DNA of 21,573 bases from CAYQNU01 sp964419055 (lineage in GTDB: Bacteria > Bacteroidota > Bacteroidia > Flavobacteriales_D > Parvicellaceae). The translations under genes and the position numbers were made by a program. How positions within the stretch are numbered: the first letter of the stretch is position 1; every line of letters begins with the position of its first letter. A model generated the notes under the pieces. The model searched no databases. It saw only the letters and a list, made by a program, of their open reading frames with translations, and was not told the origin of the DNA. Shown piece by piece: positions 8,656-16,511 of the stretch. The stretch lies in contig CAYQNU010000036.1 in NCBI GenBank assembly GCA_964419055.1, positions 1 through 21,573 on the forward strand. The letters are read 5' to 3'.

Positions 8656-9666
8656 CTACTCTCTACAAATAATTAGTTTTTGTGTTGATATATGATTGTG
8701 TTCAAAAAAATAATTAATAAAATAAGCACCATTTTCTAGATCGTCAATAGGCACATCATTACTTTGTAAATTTAAATGAACTCTTTTTAAAAAACTTCCG
8801 TTTATTGCATAAATCTCAGCATAAATATTTTGATTACTATCGAAAACTTGTTTAAAGTTTATTGTTATTGAAGTAGTTGCGGGATTAGGAAATAAAATTG
8901 GTTGAAGTGAATTATATTCTTCAACTGAACCGGGGAAATACAGAAAATAAAATTCCAAATCATCTATCATCATTCCCATTTTATTTGTTTCGATAGAATC
9001 ACTTACAAAGTTAAACCTAAAATAGATTGTATCCATTTGTTTAACCCCATAAAAAGGCTCTTCGATTTGAATAATCTTCCAACCTCCGGAAGATCCAGAA
9101 ATACCTAATTCTCCATTTACAAGAGTATCTAAGGGCGGGACACAAAAATGATTTATACTACCAGAATTACTAGGTGAATTGAAGCTGAGAGGGTTCAAAT
9201 AATTTGTCCAAGTTACACCGTTGTCATTTGAAAGTGTAATATAGAAGCCATCTTTAAGAGTGTCGGTATCTAATTTATATCTAAATCTAAAACTCGTTTT
9301 ATTAAACCACATTGTTTTAAATTCAAAATAAGATAAATTATTTACTGGATAGGGATTAATAGTGTCCGTAATAATTGCTTTATGTAAAGAATAGGATTCG
9401 TCAAAACCAAAAGTTTTTTGTGGTGCACCAATTTGCCAAATTCCATTTCCTGAACTTTCCAAAGAAGTTGAGAAATATTGATTAGGATTTATATAAATAT
9501 AATTTGGACCTAGAGTGTAGATAGAAGTAGAATCAAAATGAAAATTAATTTTACCATGAATATTATCATCAAAAACATAGTAAAAGTCATCACAATTCTG
9601 AGCTTTAGAAGAATGATATTTTAAAATAAACAATAAAATCAAATTAATTTTCACGAAAATTTTCAT
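8656..9666 (-). CDS. Secreted protein with T9SS type A C-terminal sorting domain
   Basis: Predicted cargo of the type IX secretion system, 336 residues. Seen: an N-terminal signal peptide of about 22 residues (ending SSKAQ); a central region of about 25-245 rich in aromatic beta-strand segments, with RFRYKLDTDT, SNDNGVTWTN and GMMIDDLEF, which resembles the jelly-roll/MAM-like ectodomains found in many Bacteroidota secreted proteins; and a C-terminal domain (about 256-334) with FPNPATTSITINF, YAINGSFLKRV, ENGAYFI and TQKLII, the standard type A sorting signal. No catalytic motif was recognised, so it may be an adhesin or surface protein. It stands alone: the pckA terminator lies upstream and the DUF1990 gene 74 bases downstream. 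Confidence 0.9.
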   Translation of the reverse strand: MKIFVKINLILLFILKYHSSKAQNCDDFYYVFDDNIHGKINFHFDSTSIYTLGPNYIYINPNQYFSTSLESSGNGIWQIGAPQKTFGFDESYSLHKAIITDTINPYPVNNLSYFEFKTMWFNKTSFRFRYKLDTDTLKDGFYITLSNDNGVTWTNYLNPLSFNSPSNSGSINHFCVPPLDTLVNGELGISGSSGGWKIIQIEEPFYGVKQMDTIYFRFNFVSDSIETNKMGMMIDDLEFYFLYFPGSVEEYNSLQPILFPNPATTSITINFKQVFDSNQNIYAEIYAINGSFLKRVHLNLQSNDVPIDDLENGAYFINYFFEHNHISTQKLIICRE

Positions 9667-9810
9667 AATTTATTTTTATTAGAGTTTAATTTAAATGAGG
9701 TTACAAAATTGTGATTTTAACTGTCAAGTAAAGAAAAATCTAAATTACAACTTTTTTTCAATTTATTTACTACAATATTGATTCAAACAATCCTATATGA
9801 AACTTTATTA

Positions 9811-9850
9811 TAAACAAAACCCTCATCAAAGAATGCTCTGATGAGGGTTT
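9811..9850 (-). terminator. Rho-independent terminator of pckA
   Basis: A perfect 12-bp stem (9817-9828 with 9839-9850) encloses a 10-base loop. In the pckA direction it is followed by a T-rich tail (GTTTTGTTTA). It begins 22 bases after the pckA stop codon. Confidence 0.85.
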
Positions 9851-9872
9851 GTTATATTGTAAAGAACTATTC

Positions 9873-11486
9873 TTAAGCAGTTACTGATGCCTTTGGAGCA
9901 GCATCCATTATTTCTTGATTAGCAGCAGATTGGTATTGAGCAAAATTGGCCACAAATTTACCAGCTAATAAGTTAGCCGTTTCGTCATAGGCCGATTTAT
10001 CTTGCCAAGTATTTCTTGGGTGTAATATTTCTTCTGGTACATTAGGACATGAATTCGGCATTTGTAAACCAAAAACATCTTGAGTTGTATAGGCAACATT
10101 ATCTAATTGACCTTCTAAAGCAGCTGTAATCATAGCTCTGGTGTATTTTAAACTCATACGTTTACCAACACCATAAGAACCACCAGACCAGCCTGTGTTA
10201 ATTAACCAAACATTCACATTGCTTGCAGTAATTTTTTCTCCCAACATTTCAGCATATTTGGTAGGGTGTAATGGTAAAAATGCTTTTCCAAAACATGCCG
10301 AAAAAGTGGCTTGAGGTTCTGTAACACCCACTTCAGTTCCAGCAACTTTAGCAGTATAACCTGAAATGAAATGATACATGGCTTGTCCTTTAGTTAATTT
10401 TGAAATTGGAGGCAATACACCGTAAGCGTCAGCTGTTAAAAAGAAAATATTTGCAGGTTTCCCTCCTTTGCTTCCAACTGCATAATTGTCAATAAATTCA
10501 ATTGGGTAACTTACACGTGTATTTTCAGTTTTTGTGCAATCTTCAAAATCAACTGTTGACGTGTTTTCAATGAAATTGATATTCTCAAGAATAGAACCAA
10601 AACGGATAGCGTTCCAAATCTGTGGCTCTTGTTCCTTAGTTAAATTAATACATTTAGCATAACAACCACCTTCAAAGTTGAAAACTGAATTCTCTGCCCA
10701 ACCGTGTTCATCATCACCAATCAATTGACGATTTGGATCAGCAGATAAGGTAGTTTTACCCGTACCTGATAATCCAAAGAAAATAGCCGTATCACCATTT
10801 TTACCAATGTTTGCAGAACAGTGCATGGATAACACATTTTTCTCATGAGGTAAAACATAGTTTAATACAGAAAAAATTCCTTTTTTGATCTCACCTGTAT
10901 AACCTGTACCACCAATTAGTATCGTTTTTGCCGTAAAGTTTAAAATAGCAAAATTATGTTGACGCGTACCATCAATTTTAGGATCGGCTTTGAAACCTGG
11001 AGCACAGATAATGTGCCATTCAGGAGCAAAATTCGTCAATTCTGATTGAGAAGGTCTCAAAAACATATTGCTAGCAAATTGATTAGACCAAGGGAATTCA
11101 GTAATCGTTCTGATATTCAATCGGTAGTTTTCATCTGCACATGCATAACCATCTCTCACATAAACATCCTTGTCTTGCAAATAAGCAGTTACTCTATTGT
11201 ATAATTTCTCATAATTTTCAGTTGAAAATTTGATATTAACATCCCCCCACCATACTGTGTTTTCAGTTTTTGCATCACACACTACAAAACGATCTTTAGG
11301 CGAACGACCTGTAAACTCTCCAGTATCAATTGCAATGGCACCAGAGTCAGCTAAAACGCCCATTCCTCCAGAGATTGTTTCTTCAATTAATTCTGCCGGT
11401 GTTAAATTCCAGAAAGCACTAGCTACATTTCCTAATCCTAACGCTTCTAAATTTGCGGTGGATGGCTTAATTCCAAATTCATTCAT
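9873..11486 (-). CDS. pckA: Phosphoenolpyruvate carboxykinase (ATP)
   Basis: Cytoplasmic enzyme converting oxaloacetate and ATP to phosphoenolpyruvate, CO2 and ADP at the start of gluconeogenesis. The 537 residues match the usual length of the ATP-dependent family. Seen: the substrate-binding TGRSPKDRF (Arg61), GTGYTGEIKKG around Lys201/202, the kinase P-loop GLSGTGKTT (238-246), the metal-binding IGDDEHGW (256-263), and FEGGCYAK. This is the ATP form rather than the GTP form, judged by length and these motifs. It is a single-gene unit with an exact TAnnTTTG box upstream and a strong terminator downstream. Together with fbp it supports growth on amino acids. Confidence 0.98.
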   Translation of the reverse strand: MNEFGIKPSTANLEALGLGNVASAFWNLTPAELIEETISGGMGVLADSGAIAIDTGEFTGRSPKDRFVVCDAKTENTVWWGDVNIKFSTENYEKLYNRVTAYLQDKDVYVRDGYACADENYRLNIRTITEFPWSNQFASNMFLRPSQSELTNFAPEWHIICAPGFKADPKIDGTRQHNFAILNFTAKTILIGGTGYTGEIKKGIFSVLNYVLPHEKNVLSMHCSANIGKNGDTAIFFGLSGTGKTTLSADPNRQLIGDDEHGWAENSVFNFEGGCYAKCINLTKEQEPQIWNAIRFGSILENINFIENTSTVDFEDCTKTENTRVSYPIEFIDNYAVGSKGGKPANIFFLTADAYGVLPPISKLTKGQAMYHFISGYTAKVAGTEVGVTEPQATFSACFGKAFLPLHPTKYAEMLGEKITASNVNVWLINTGWSGGSYGVGKRMSLKYTRAMITAALEGQLDNVAYTTQDVFGLQMPNSCPNVPEEILHPRNTWQDKSAYDETANLLAGKFVANFAQYQSAANQEIMDAAPKASVTA

Positions 11487-11511
11487 ATTATTAAATTATT
11501 AAAATCTTGTG

Positions 11512-11519
11512 CAAAAGTA
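11512..11519 (-). promoter_or_regulatory. Putative -7 box (TACTTTTG) for pckA
   Basis: The minus strand carries an exact TAnnTTTG octamer 25 bases before the pckA ATG. The same octamer precedes the M42 aminopeptidase. A -33 TTG at the standard spacing is not evident. Confidence 0.5.
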
Positions 11520-11656
11520 CGTTTATTTATAGCTCATAGGTTAGCTGCATTTAGCGATTTTTCAACTTTTTTCTTTTATATGTTCAAAAGTCATGGTCAA
11601 CTTCATTAATTTCGTGTCGAAAATTGAGTATGCCTTACTAATAAAGTTAAAATAAT

Positions 11657-12145
11657 ATGACCCTTCTACCCATAATTCGACCCATTCAACAAACCGATAA
11701 TAATCAAATCTTTTCAGTAATTCGCGCTGTTTTTGAAGAACATGGGATTATTAAAAAAGGCACTGCTTATTTTGATGAATGTTTGCCTCATTTGTATGAA
11801 ACGTATACCACTCCTTTAAGTGCGTATTTTATAGTTGAATGGAAGGGTAAAATTATGGGAGGTGCAGGAATATTTCCAACCGATGGATTACCTAATGATA
11901 CGGTGGAACTGGTGAAAATGTATCTATTAAATGAAGTTCGAAACAAAGGAATTGGCCAAATGCTTATGAATACTTGTTTGGCAAAAGCTCAAGAATTAAA
12001 TTATAAAAAAGTGTATCTCGAAACCCTTACTGAATTTGAAGCAGCTATTCATTTATACACGAAAAATTCGTTTACATTCCTAGATCAACCTATGGGTAAT
12101 TCGGGTCATGATTCTTGTTCCATACAAATGATAAAAGCGTTGTAA
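11657..12145 (+). CDS. GNAT family N-acetyltransferase
   Basis: Predicted acetyl-CoA-dependent acetyltransferase of 162 residues. Seen: an N-terminal IRPIQQTDNNQIFSVIRAVF segment typical of GNAT strand and helix 1, the strand VELVKMYLLNEVRNKGIG with the acetyl-CoA loop RNKGIG (about 104-109), and the C-terminal VYLETLTEFEAAIHLYTKNSF region that shapes the acceptor site. The substrate is not recognisable. The gene is divergent from pckA across a 170-base gap and is followed by a 150-base gap before the receptor gene, so it is probably transcribed alone. It is not closely similar to the GNAT at 6213. Confidence 0.85.
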   Translation: MTLLPIIRPIQQTDNNQIFSVIRAVFEEHGIIKKGTAYFDECLPHLYETYTTPLSAYFIVEWKGKIMGGAGIFPTDGLPNDTVELVKMYLLNEVRNKGIGQMLMNTCLAKAQELNYKKVYLETLTEFEAAIHLYTKNSFTFLDQPMGNSGHDSCSIQMIKAL

Positions 12146-12266
12146 AACACAAGTTACCAGTTGCATGTAGGGATTAAAAATGTTATTATTTTGTTATTTT
12201 ATTACGAAAATTGGCTTTTTTCAACCACTTAACTAAATTTCACATCTTCAATTTAAGGATATTAGG

Positions 12267-12274
12267 TACTTTTA
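12267..12274 (+). promoter_or_regulatory. Possible -7 box (TACTTTTA) for the TonB-type receptor
   Basis: Matches TAnnTTTG at seven of eight positions and lies 21 bases before the ATG at 12296. No -33 element is recognised. Confidence 0.3.
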
Positions 12275-12295
12275 CAACTTCTTAATACAATTGAA

Positions 12296-14749
12296 ATGAA
12301 GGTAGCTCAAAATTATATCCTTAGTTTTTTAATTTTTATTTTTAGCGGCATTGTAACTCAAAGTAGCGCTCAAGGTAATCAAGGACAAGGCACAATAGAC
12401 GGAAAAATCATTGATGCAGACAAAAAGACACCGGTTGAATTTGGTACTGTGAGTTTGCATAAAATGAAAGATTCATCTTTAGTTACTGGAACAATAACGG
12501 ATACTGAAGGAAATTTTAAAATAGCTAATGTACCCTTTGGTAATTACTTTGTTCGTGCTAGTTTTATTGGTTATGAAAAAACTGAATTAAGAAGCATTAA
12601 GGTATCTCCTGAAAAATTGACCCATACACTTCCTACCATTCTATTAAAGTTATCCGCAGGAAATTTAACTGAATTAACTGTAGAGGCTGAAAAAAGCATG
12701 GTTGAAAATCATATAGATAAAAAGGTATACAACACCGATAAAGATATAGATAGTAAAGGAGGAACAGCTGTTGACGTATTGCGCAACATTCCTTCTGTAG
12801 ATATTGATGAAAACGACAATGTAACGTTAAGAGGCGATGGAAGTGTGCAAGTGTTAGTTGATGGTCGCCCAACTTCCATTCCCATTGCTGTTTTATTAAA
12901 ACAAATTAATGCCAGCGATATCGAAAAAGTTGAAATTGTAACCAATCCAGGAGCCAAATACGATCCTGAAGGTATGGCTGGTATTATCAATATCGTATTA
13001 AAAAAATCTAAACAAAAAGGATTTAATGGAAGTGCAAACATTGGCTACGGACAAGGTGTTTTGTACAACTATAATGGCGGTGTGGCGCTGAATTGGAGAA
13101 GAGAAAAATTCAATATTTCGGTGAATGCCAATCACAACAATAACCCACATTGGAACGAAGGTATCAGTGATAGAACTACTACTTTTGGCGATTCAACGTA
13201 TCGACTCAAAACCAATTCAAAAGGTGAACACGTTCGTCAAAACACCAATGTTAAAGCCGGTTTTGATTATTTCATTAATGATAAAAATACTGTGTATTTC
13301 AACGGAAGTATTGGCTTGGGAGGCAATTCTAACGATAATTTCAGCAGTTATGAGCATTTTGGTAATGGTGAACTCTTTTTAACATCTGAAGCCTTGAGTA
13401 GTGGAAGTGGTGATAATACTAATTTTAACCTCAACGCAGGTTGGCAAAGTACATTAGGTAAAAAATTAGCCTTGGATTTTGATATTAATTACGATCAAAA
13501 CAAATCTTACACATCAACAAACAACAAGGAAAATAAATACAACATTAACCCTATTTTCAATACCGACCCAATTAACAGAAATATCATTCAAGATGGTTTG
13601 AATGATGTGTTGTTATCACGTTTAGATTTCACGCTTCCTATAACTGATTCTATATCGATAGAATTTGGTGCTCGGGTTACCATAAATAATGAAAATAATG
13701 ATTTTGTTGGTCAAAACTTCAATTATTCAACCCAAGTATTTGATTACGATTCAAGTGTAAGTAATAATTTTTTATACAATCAGTCCGTTTTTGCTACTTA
13801 TGCCACATTCAGTCACAAAGTAAATAAATTTGGATATAAAGCAGGTTTACGAGCCGAACGTACCCTTACCAGTTCTGATTTAAGAACAACTAATGAGCAG
13901 TTTACAAACAATTACAACAACCTATTTCCTTCCATTCATTTATCTTATACATTAAGTGATAAAAGTGAGTTGCAGTTAAGTTACAGCAAGCGAATAAAAA
14001 GACCTGAACCTGAAGAAGTAAATCCATTTGCCAATTTCTCAGACCCCTACTCCATCCGCGTTGGAAATCCGTTCTTACGTCCTGAAAACATTGATGCTAT
14101 AGAATTAGGATTAAGCCAACGCATTAAAACCAGTTGGAATATTAATGGTTCTGTCTATTATAAAATGATTCACGACCAAATAAGACGCTACCCAAGAGTA
14201 GAGGATAATTTATTTATATTATCCTATTCGAATTTGCAAGATAGTAAAATGGTAGGAACGGATGTATCGGTTAGTTATAGAAAAAAGAGCTTTTCAGTTA
14301 TGGGTTCTGGAAACTATTGGTACTCGATAATCAATGATAGTGAATTAAGTAGACCCGATGTGGCTTCTTATGGATGGAGCAGCAATATTATGGCTAATTA
14401 TAAATTTAAAAAGGATTTAGGTGTACAAACTAACTTTGTTTACAGAGGAGGAATGCAAATGGCACACGGTTTTATAAATGCTCGATATAATTTGAATATT
14501 TCTGTAAGCAAGTCGTTTTTAAATAAATCATTGCAGATTTCTCTAGGTGTACGTGACATTTTTAGAACGATGTTCTTTAATATTGAAAGTAATGATATTT
14601 TAGACTTTCAGTTTAATAATTACCGTTATTTCGATTCCAGAAGAGTTACCTTCTCTGTAAGTTACAACTTTGGCCAAATGAGTCAGCAGGCTAAACAAAA
14701 ACGCAAATTAAAACAAGATGAAGAAAACAATTCTACACCGGATATGTAG
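12296..14749 (+). CDS. TonB-dependent-receptor-like outer-membrane beta-barrel protein
   Basis: An 817-residue outer-membrane protein. Seen: a signal peptide of about 25 residues (ending SSAQ); a carboxypeptidase-regulatory-like domain (about 32-118) with GKIIDADKKTPVEFGTVSL and GNFKIANVPFGNYFVRASF; a TonB-receptor plug (about 150-240) with GGTAVDVLRNIPSV, LRGDGSVQVLVDGRP and GAKYDPEGMAGIINIVLKK; then a long beta-barrel (about 250-795) resembling the OMP_b-brl_3 family, with repeated aromatic-ended strands and a late SYSKRIKRPEPEEVNPFANF. After the last barrel strand (VSYNFGQM) there is a charged tail of about 25 residues. No SusD-like partner gene or adjoining enzyme gives away the substrate. 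Barrels of this family are widespread in Bacteroidota, and not all have proven TonB-dependent transport. Confidence 0.92.
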   Translation: MKVAQNYILSFLIFIFSGIVTQSSAQGNQGQGTIDGKIIDADKKTPVEFGTVSLHKMKDSSLVTGTITDTEGNFKIANVPFGNYFVRASFIGYEKTELRSIKVSPEKLTHTLPTILLKLSAGNLTELTVEAEKSMVENHIDKKVYNTDKDIDSKGGTAVDVLRNIPSVDIDENDNVTLRGDGSVQVLVDGRPTSIPIAVLLKQINASDIEKVEIVTNPGAKYDPEGMAGIINIVLKKSKQKGFNGSANIGYGQGVLYNYNGGVALNWRREKFNISVNANHNNNPHWNEGISDRTTTFGDSTYRLKTNSKGEHVRQNTNVKAGFDYFINDKNTVYFNGSIGLGGNSNDNFSSYEHFGNGELFLTSEALSSGSGDNTNFNLNAGWQSTLGKKLALDFDINYDQNKSYTSTNNKENKYNINPIFNTDPINRNIIQDGLNDVLLSRLDFTLPITDSISIEFGARVTINNENNDFVGQNFNYSTQVFDYDSSVSNNFLYNQSVFATYATFSHKVNKFGYKAGLRAERTLTSSDLRTTNEQFTNNYNNLFPSIHLSYTLSDKSELQLSYSKRIKRPEPEEVNPFANFSDPYSIRVGNPFLRPENIDAIELGLSQRIKTSWNINGSVYYKMIHDQIRRYPRVEDNLFILSYSNLQDSKMVGTDVSVSYRKKSFSVMGSGNYWYSIINDSELSRPDVASYGWSSNIMANYKFKKDLGVQTNFVYRGGMQMAHGFINARYNLNISVSKSFLNKSLQISLGVRDIFRTMFFNIESNDILDFQFNNYRYFDSRRVTFSVSYNFGQMSQQAKQKRKLKQDEENNSTPDM

Positions 14750-14834
14750 TGACTTTTGCAAAACGGTTATGAAATTTAGTTGATTTAATAGATCTAAATA
14801 AACAAATAAAAAATCATTCGTTAATAAATAGAAG

Positions 14835-14857
14835 ATGACCTCAAAATTTGAAGTCAT
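14835..14857. promoter_or_regulatory. Near-perfect palindrome upstream of the M42 peptidase gene
   Basis: A 23-base inverted repeat with 11-base arms and one mismatched pair (half-sites ATGAC-TCAAA and TTTGA-GTCAT). It lies between the receptor stop and the peptidase start and covers the place where a -33 element would sit for the -7 box at 14867. It could be an operator or, less likely, a weak terminator for the receptor gene; there is almost no loop and no good T-tract. Confidence 0.4.
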
Positions 14858-14866
14858 ATTTTGACT

Positions 14867-14874
14867 TACTTTTG
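14867..14874 (+). promoter_or_regulatory. Putative -7 box (TACTTTTG) for the M42 peptidase
   Basis: An exact TAnnTTTG octamer 26 bases before the ATG at 14901. A TTTG at 14847-14850 lies 16 bases upstream, slightly short of the usual 17-23 spacing for a -33 element. Confidence 0.5.
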
Positions 14875-14900
14875 GATTAAATCCTAATCACAATAAGAGT

Positions 14901-16010
14901 ATGGCAAAAACAAAAAAAGAATCAGCATCGGCTGCAACTATAATAACGGAAAAATCGGAAAAGTTTCTTGAAAAATATTTGAATAACGCTTCGCCAACTG
15001 GTTTTGAGTGGGAAGGTCAAAAAATTTGGTTGGACTATATAAAACCCTACATTGATGAGTACTTTACAGATACTTACGGTACCGTTGTAGGTGTAATCAA
15101 TCCAAAAGCAAAATACAAAGTAGTCATTGAAGCGCACGCTGATGAAATCAGTTATTTTGTGCATTATATTACCAAAGACGGGTTTATTTACTTGAGAAGA
15201 AACGGAGGAAGTGACCATCAAATTGCACCTTCAAAAAGAGTTAATATCCATACTGAAAAAGGTTTTGTAAAAGCTGTTTTTGGTTGGCCTGCTATTCATA
15301 CCCGCTCCACCAAAGAAGAAACGCCTAAATTAGATAACATATTTTTAGATTGCGGTTGTGCTACAAAAGAAGAAGTTGAAAAATTAGGGATTCACGTTGG
15401 ATGTGTGGTTACTTATGAAGATGAATTTATGATTCTAAATGGTAAAAACTACTTGGGAAGGGCATTAGATAACCGCATTGGTGGATTTTGTATTGCTGAA
15501 GTTGCTCGTTTAGTGCATGAAAATAAAATAAAACTACCTTTCGGTTTATATATCGTCAATGCTGTACAAGAAGAAATTGGGTTACGAGGTGCTGAAATGA
15601 TTGCTCATAAAATTCAACCGGATGTAGCGATAATCACCGATGTATGTCATGACACCAACACTCCAATGATCAGTAAAATAGAACAAGGTGATTTATCGAT
15701 TGGTAAAGGCCCTGTTTTGAGTTATGGTCCAGCGGTTCAAAATAATCTGTTAAAACGTATTGTAAAAACTGCCGAGAAAAACGCAATTCCATTCCAACGA
15801 TTGGCGGCATCCAGAAGTACGGGTACAGATACTGATGCTTTTGCTTATAGTAATAGTGGTGTTGCCTCAGCTTTAATTTCTTTACCTTTAAGATATATGC
15901 ACACCACGGTAGAAACATGTGCTAAAATTGATGTAGAAAATGTAATAAAATTAATCTACCACTCTATTCAAGAGATTAAAAACGGTGAAGATTTTAGATA
16001 TATTAAATAA
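14901..16010 (+). CDS. M42 family metallopeptidase (glutamyl/leucyl-type aminopeptidase)
   Basis: Predicted cytoplasmic di-metal aminopeptidase of 369 residues that trims peptides to amino acids. All expected metal ligands and catalytic residues are visible: AHADE (His79), GRALDNRIG (Asp190), VQEEIGLRGA (catalytic Glu224, metal Glu225), ITDVCHDT (Asp247) and RYMHTTVE (His334). Like other M42 peptidases (TET-type), it probably forms a large hollow complex. The N-terminus starts with a charged MAKTKKESA stretch and has no signal peptide. It has its own likely promoter upstream and a hairpin downstream. M42 members have often been mislabelled as endoglucanase M; these motifs show a peptidase. 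Confidence 0.95.
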   Translation: MAKTKKESASAATIITEKSEKFLEKYLNNASPTGFEWEGQKIWLDYIKPYIDEYFTDTYGTVVGVINPKAKYKVVIEAHADEISYFVHYITKDGFIYLRRNGGSDHQIAPSKRVNIHTEKGFVKAVFGWPAIHTRSTKEETPKLDNIFLDCGCATKEEVEKLGIHVGCVVTYEDEFMILNGKNYLGRALDNRIGGFCIAEVARLVHENKIKLPFGLYIVNAVQEEIGLRGAEMIAHKIQPDVAIITDVCHDTNTPMISKIEQGDLSIGKGPVLSYGPAVQNNLLKRIVKTAEKNAIPFQRLAASRSTGTDTDAFAYSNSGVASALISLPLRYMHTTVETCAKIDVENVIKLIYHSIQEIKNGEDFRYIK

Positions 16011-16040
16011 GGATTGATTTCTAAAATCGAAATTTAATGA

Positions 16041-16078
16041 GCGCCTCTAAGTAAATGATCTTTATTTAGGGGCGTTTT
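16041..16078 (+). terminator. Hairpin terminator between the M42 peptidase and SiaC-like genes
   Basis: About 15 pairs (16041-16055 with 16061-16075, three of them G-U) close a five-base loop, followed by four T in the plus direction. It starts 31 bases after the peptidase stop and ends at the stop of the convergent DUF1987 gene. It fits plus-strand termination; the minus-strand T-tract is weak. Confidence 0.7.
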
Positions 16079-16439
16079 ACATGATTAAAAAATGGAAAGG
16101 AATTTCAAGCATTTTTTCGTAATCTTCACCTTGTTCTCTCATTTCTTCATCACCTGTTTCATAGTACCAATTAATTGTTAAAAGCGGACCTAAAACAGCT
16201 AACTCTCGCAACATATTTAGTAAAACAACCGATGTGCTGGTATTAAAATATTCTAACTTAATATTAAAAACCGTTTTTCTTGACTCTTGAACATATTCCT
16301 TAATCCAAAATACATATTGACTGTAAAAATCGATGGTATTTTCTGGAACACTCACACCTTCAATCAACAACTCTCCTTTTGCATAGTCGAAGTGTAATTT
16401 GGGCGTTTTTACATCTTGTTCTACAAATAAGTTTTCCAT
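16077..16439 (-). CDS. DUF1987 / SiaC-like regulatory phosphoprotein
   Basis: A 120-residue cytoplasmic protein. Seen: TPKLHFDYAKGELLIEGVSVPEN near the start, FYSQYVFWIKEYV in the middle, then LEYFNTSTS, and NWYYETGDEEMREQGEDYEKM near the end, the hallmarks of DUF1987. In Pseudomonas aeruginosa the family member SiaC is phosphorylated on a Thr in the corresponding NTS segment by the kinase SiaB, dephosphorylated by the PP2C phosphatase SiaA, and controls a diguanylate cyclase. Thr67 is the likely equivalent here. No siaB-like kinase or GGDEF gene is in the window; the TPR-SpoIIE protein at 2946-5099 is the only visible candidate phosphatase. The gene is divergent from hutI across 72 bases and convergent with the M42 gene. 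Confidence 0.85.
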   Translation of the reverse strand: MENLFVEQDVKTPKLHFDYAKGELLIEGVSVPENTIDFYSQYVFWIKEYVQESRKTVFNIKLEYFNTSTSVVLLNMLRELAVLGPLLTINWYYETGDEEMREQGEDYEKMLEIPFHFLIM

Positions 16440-16511
16440 TTTATTTTTATTTTTTTAAAAATCGGTTTAAATATAAAAAGAAATTAAGAGATTCGCAAAA
16501 AAAAGTAATTA

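Noticed and set aside
12633..13382. Short frames on both strands inside the receptor gene
   Set aside because: They overlap a long, well-supported coding sequence and show no protein features of their own.
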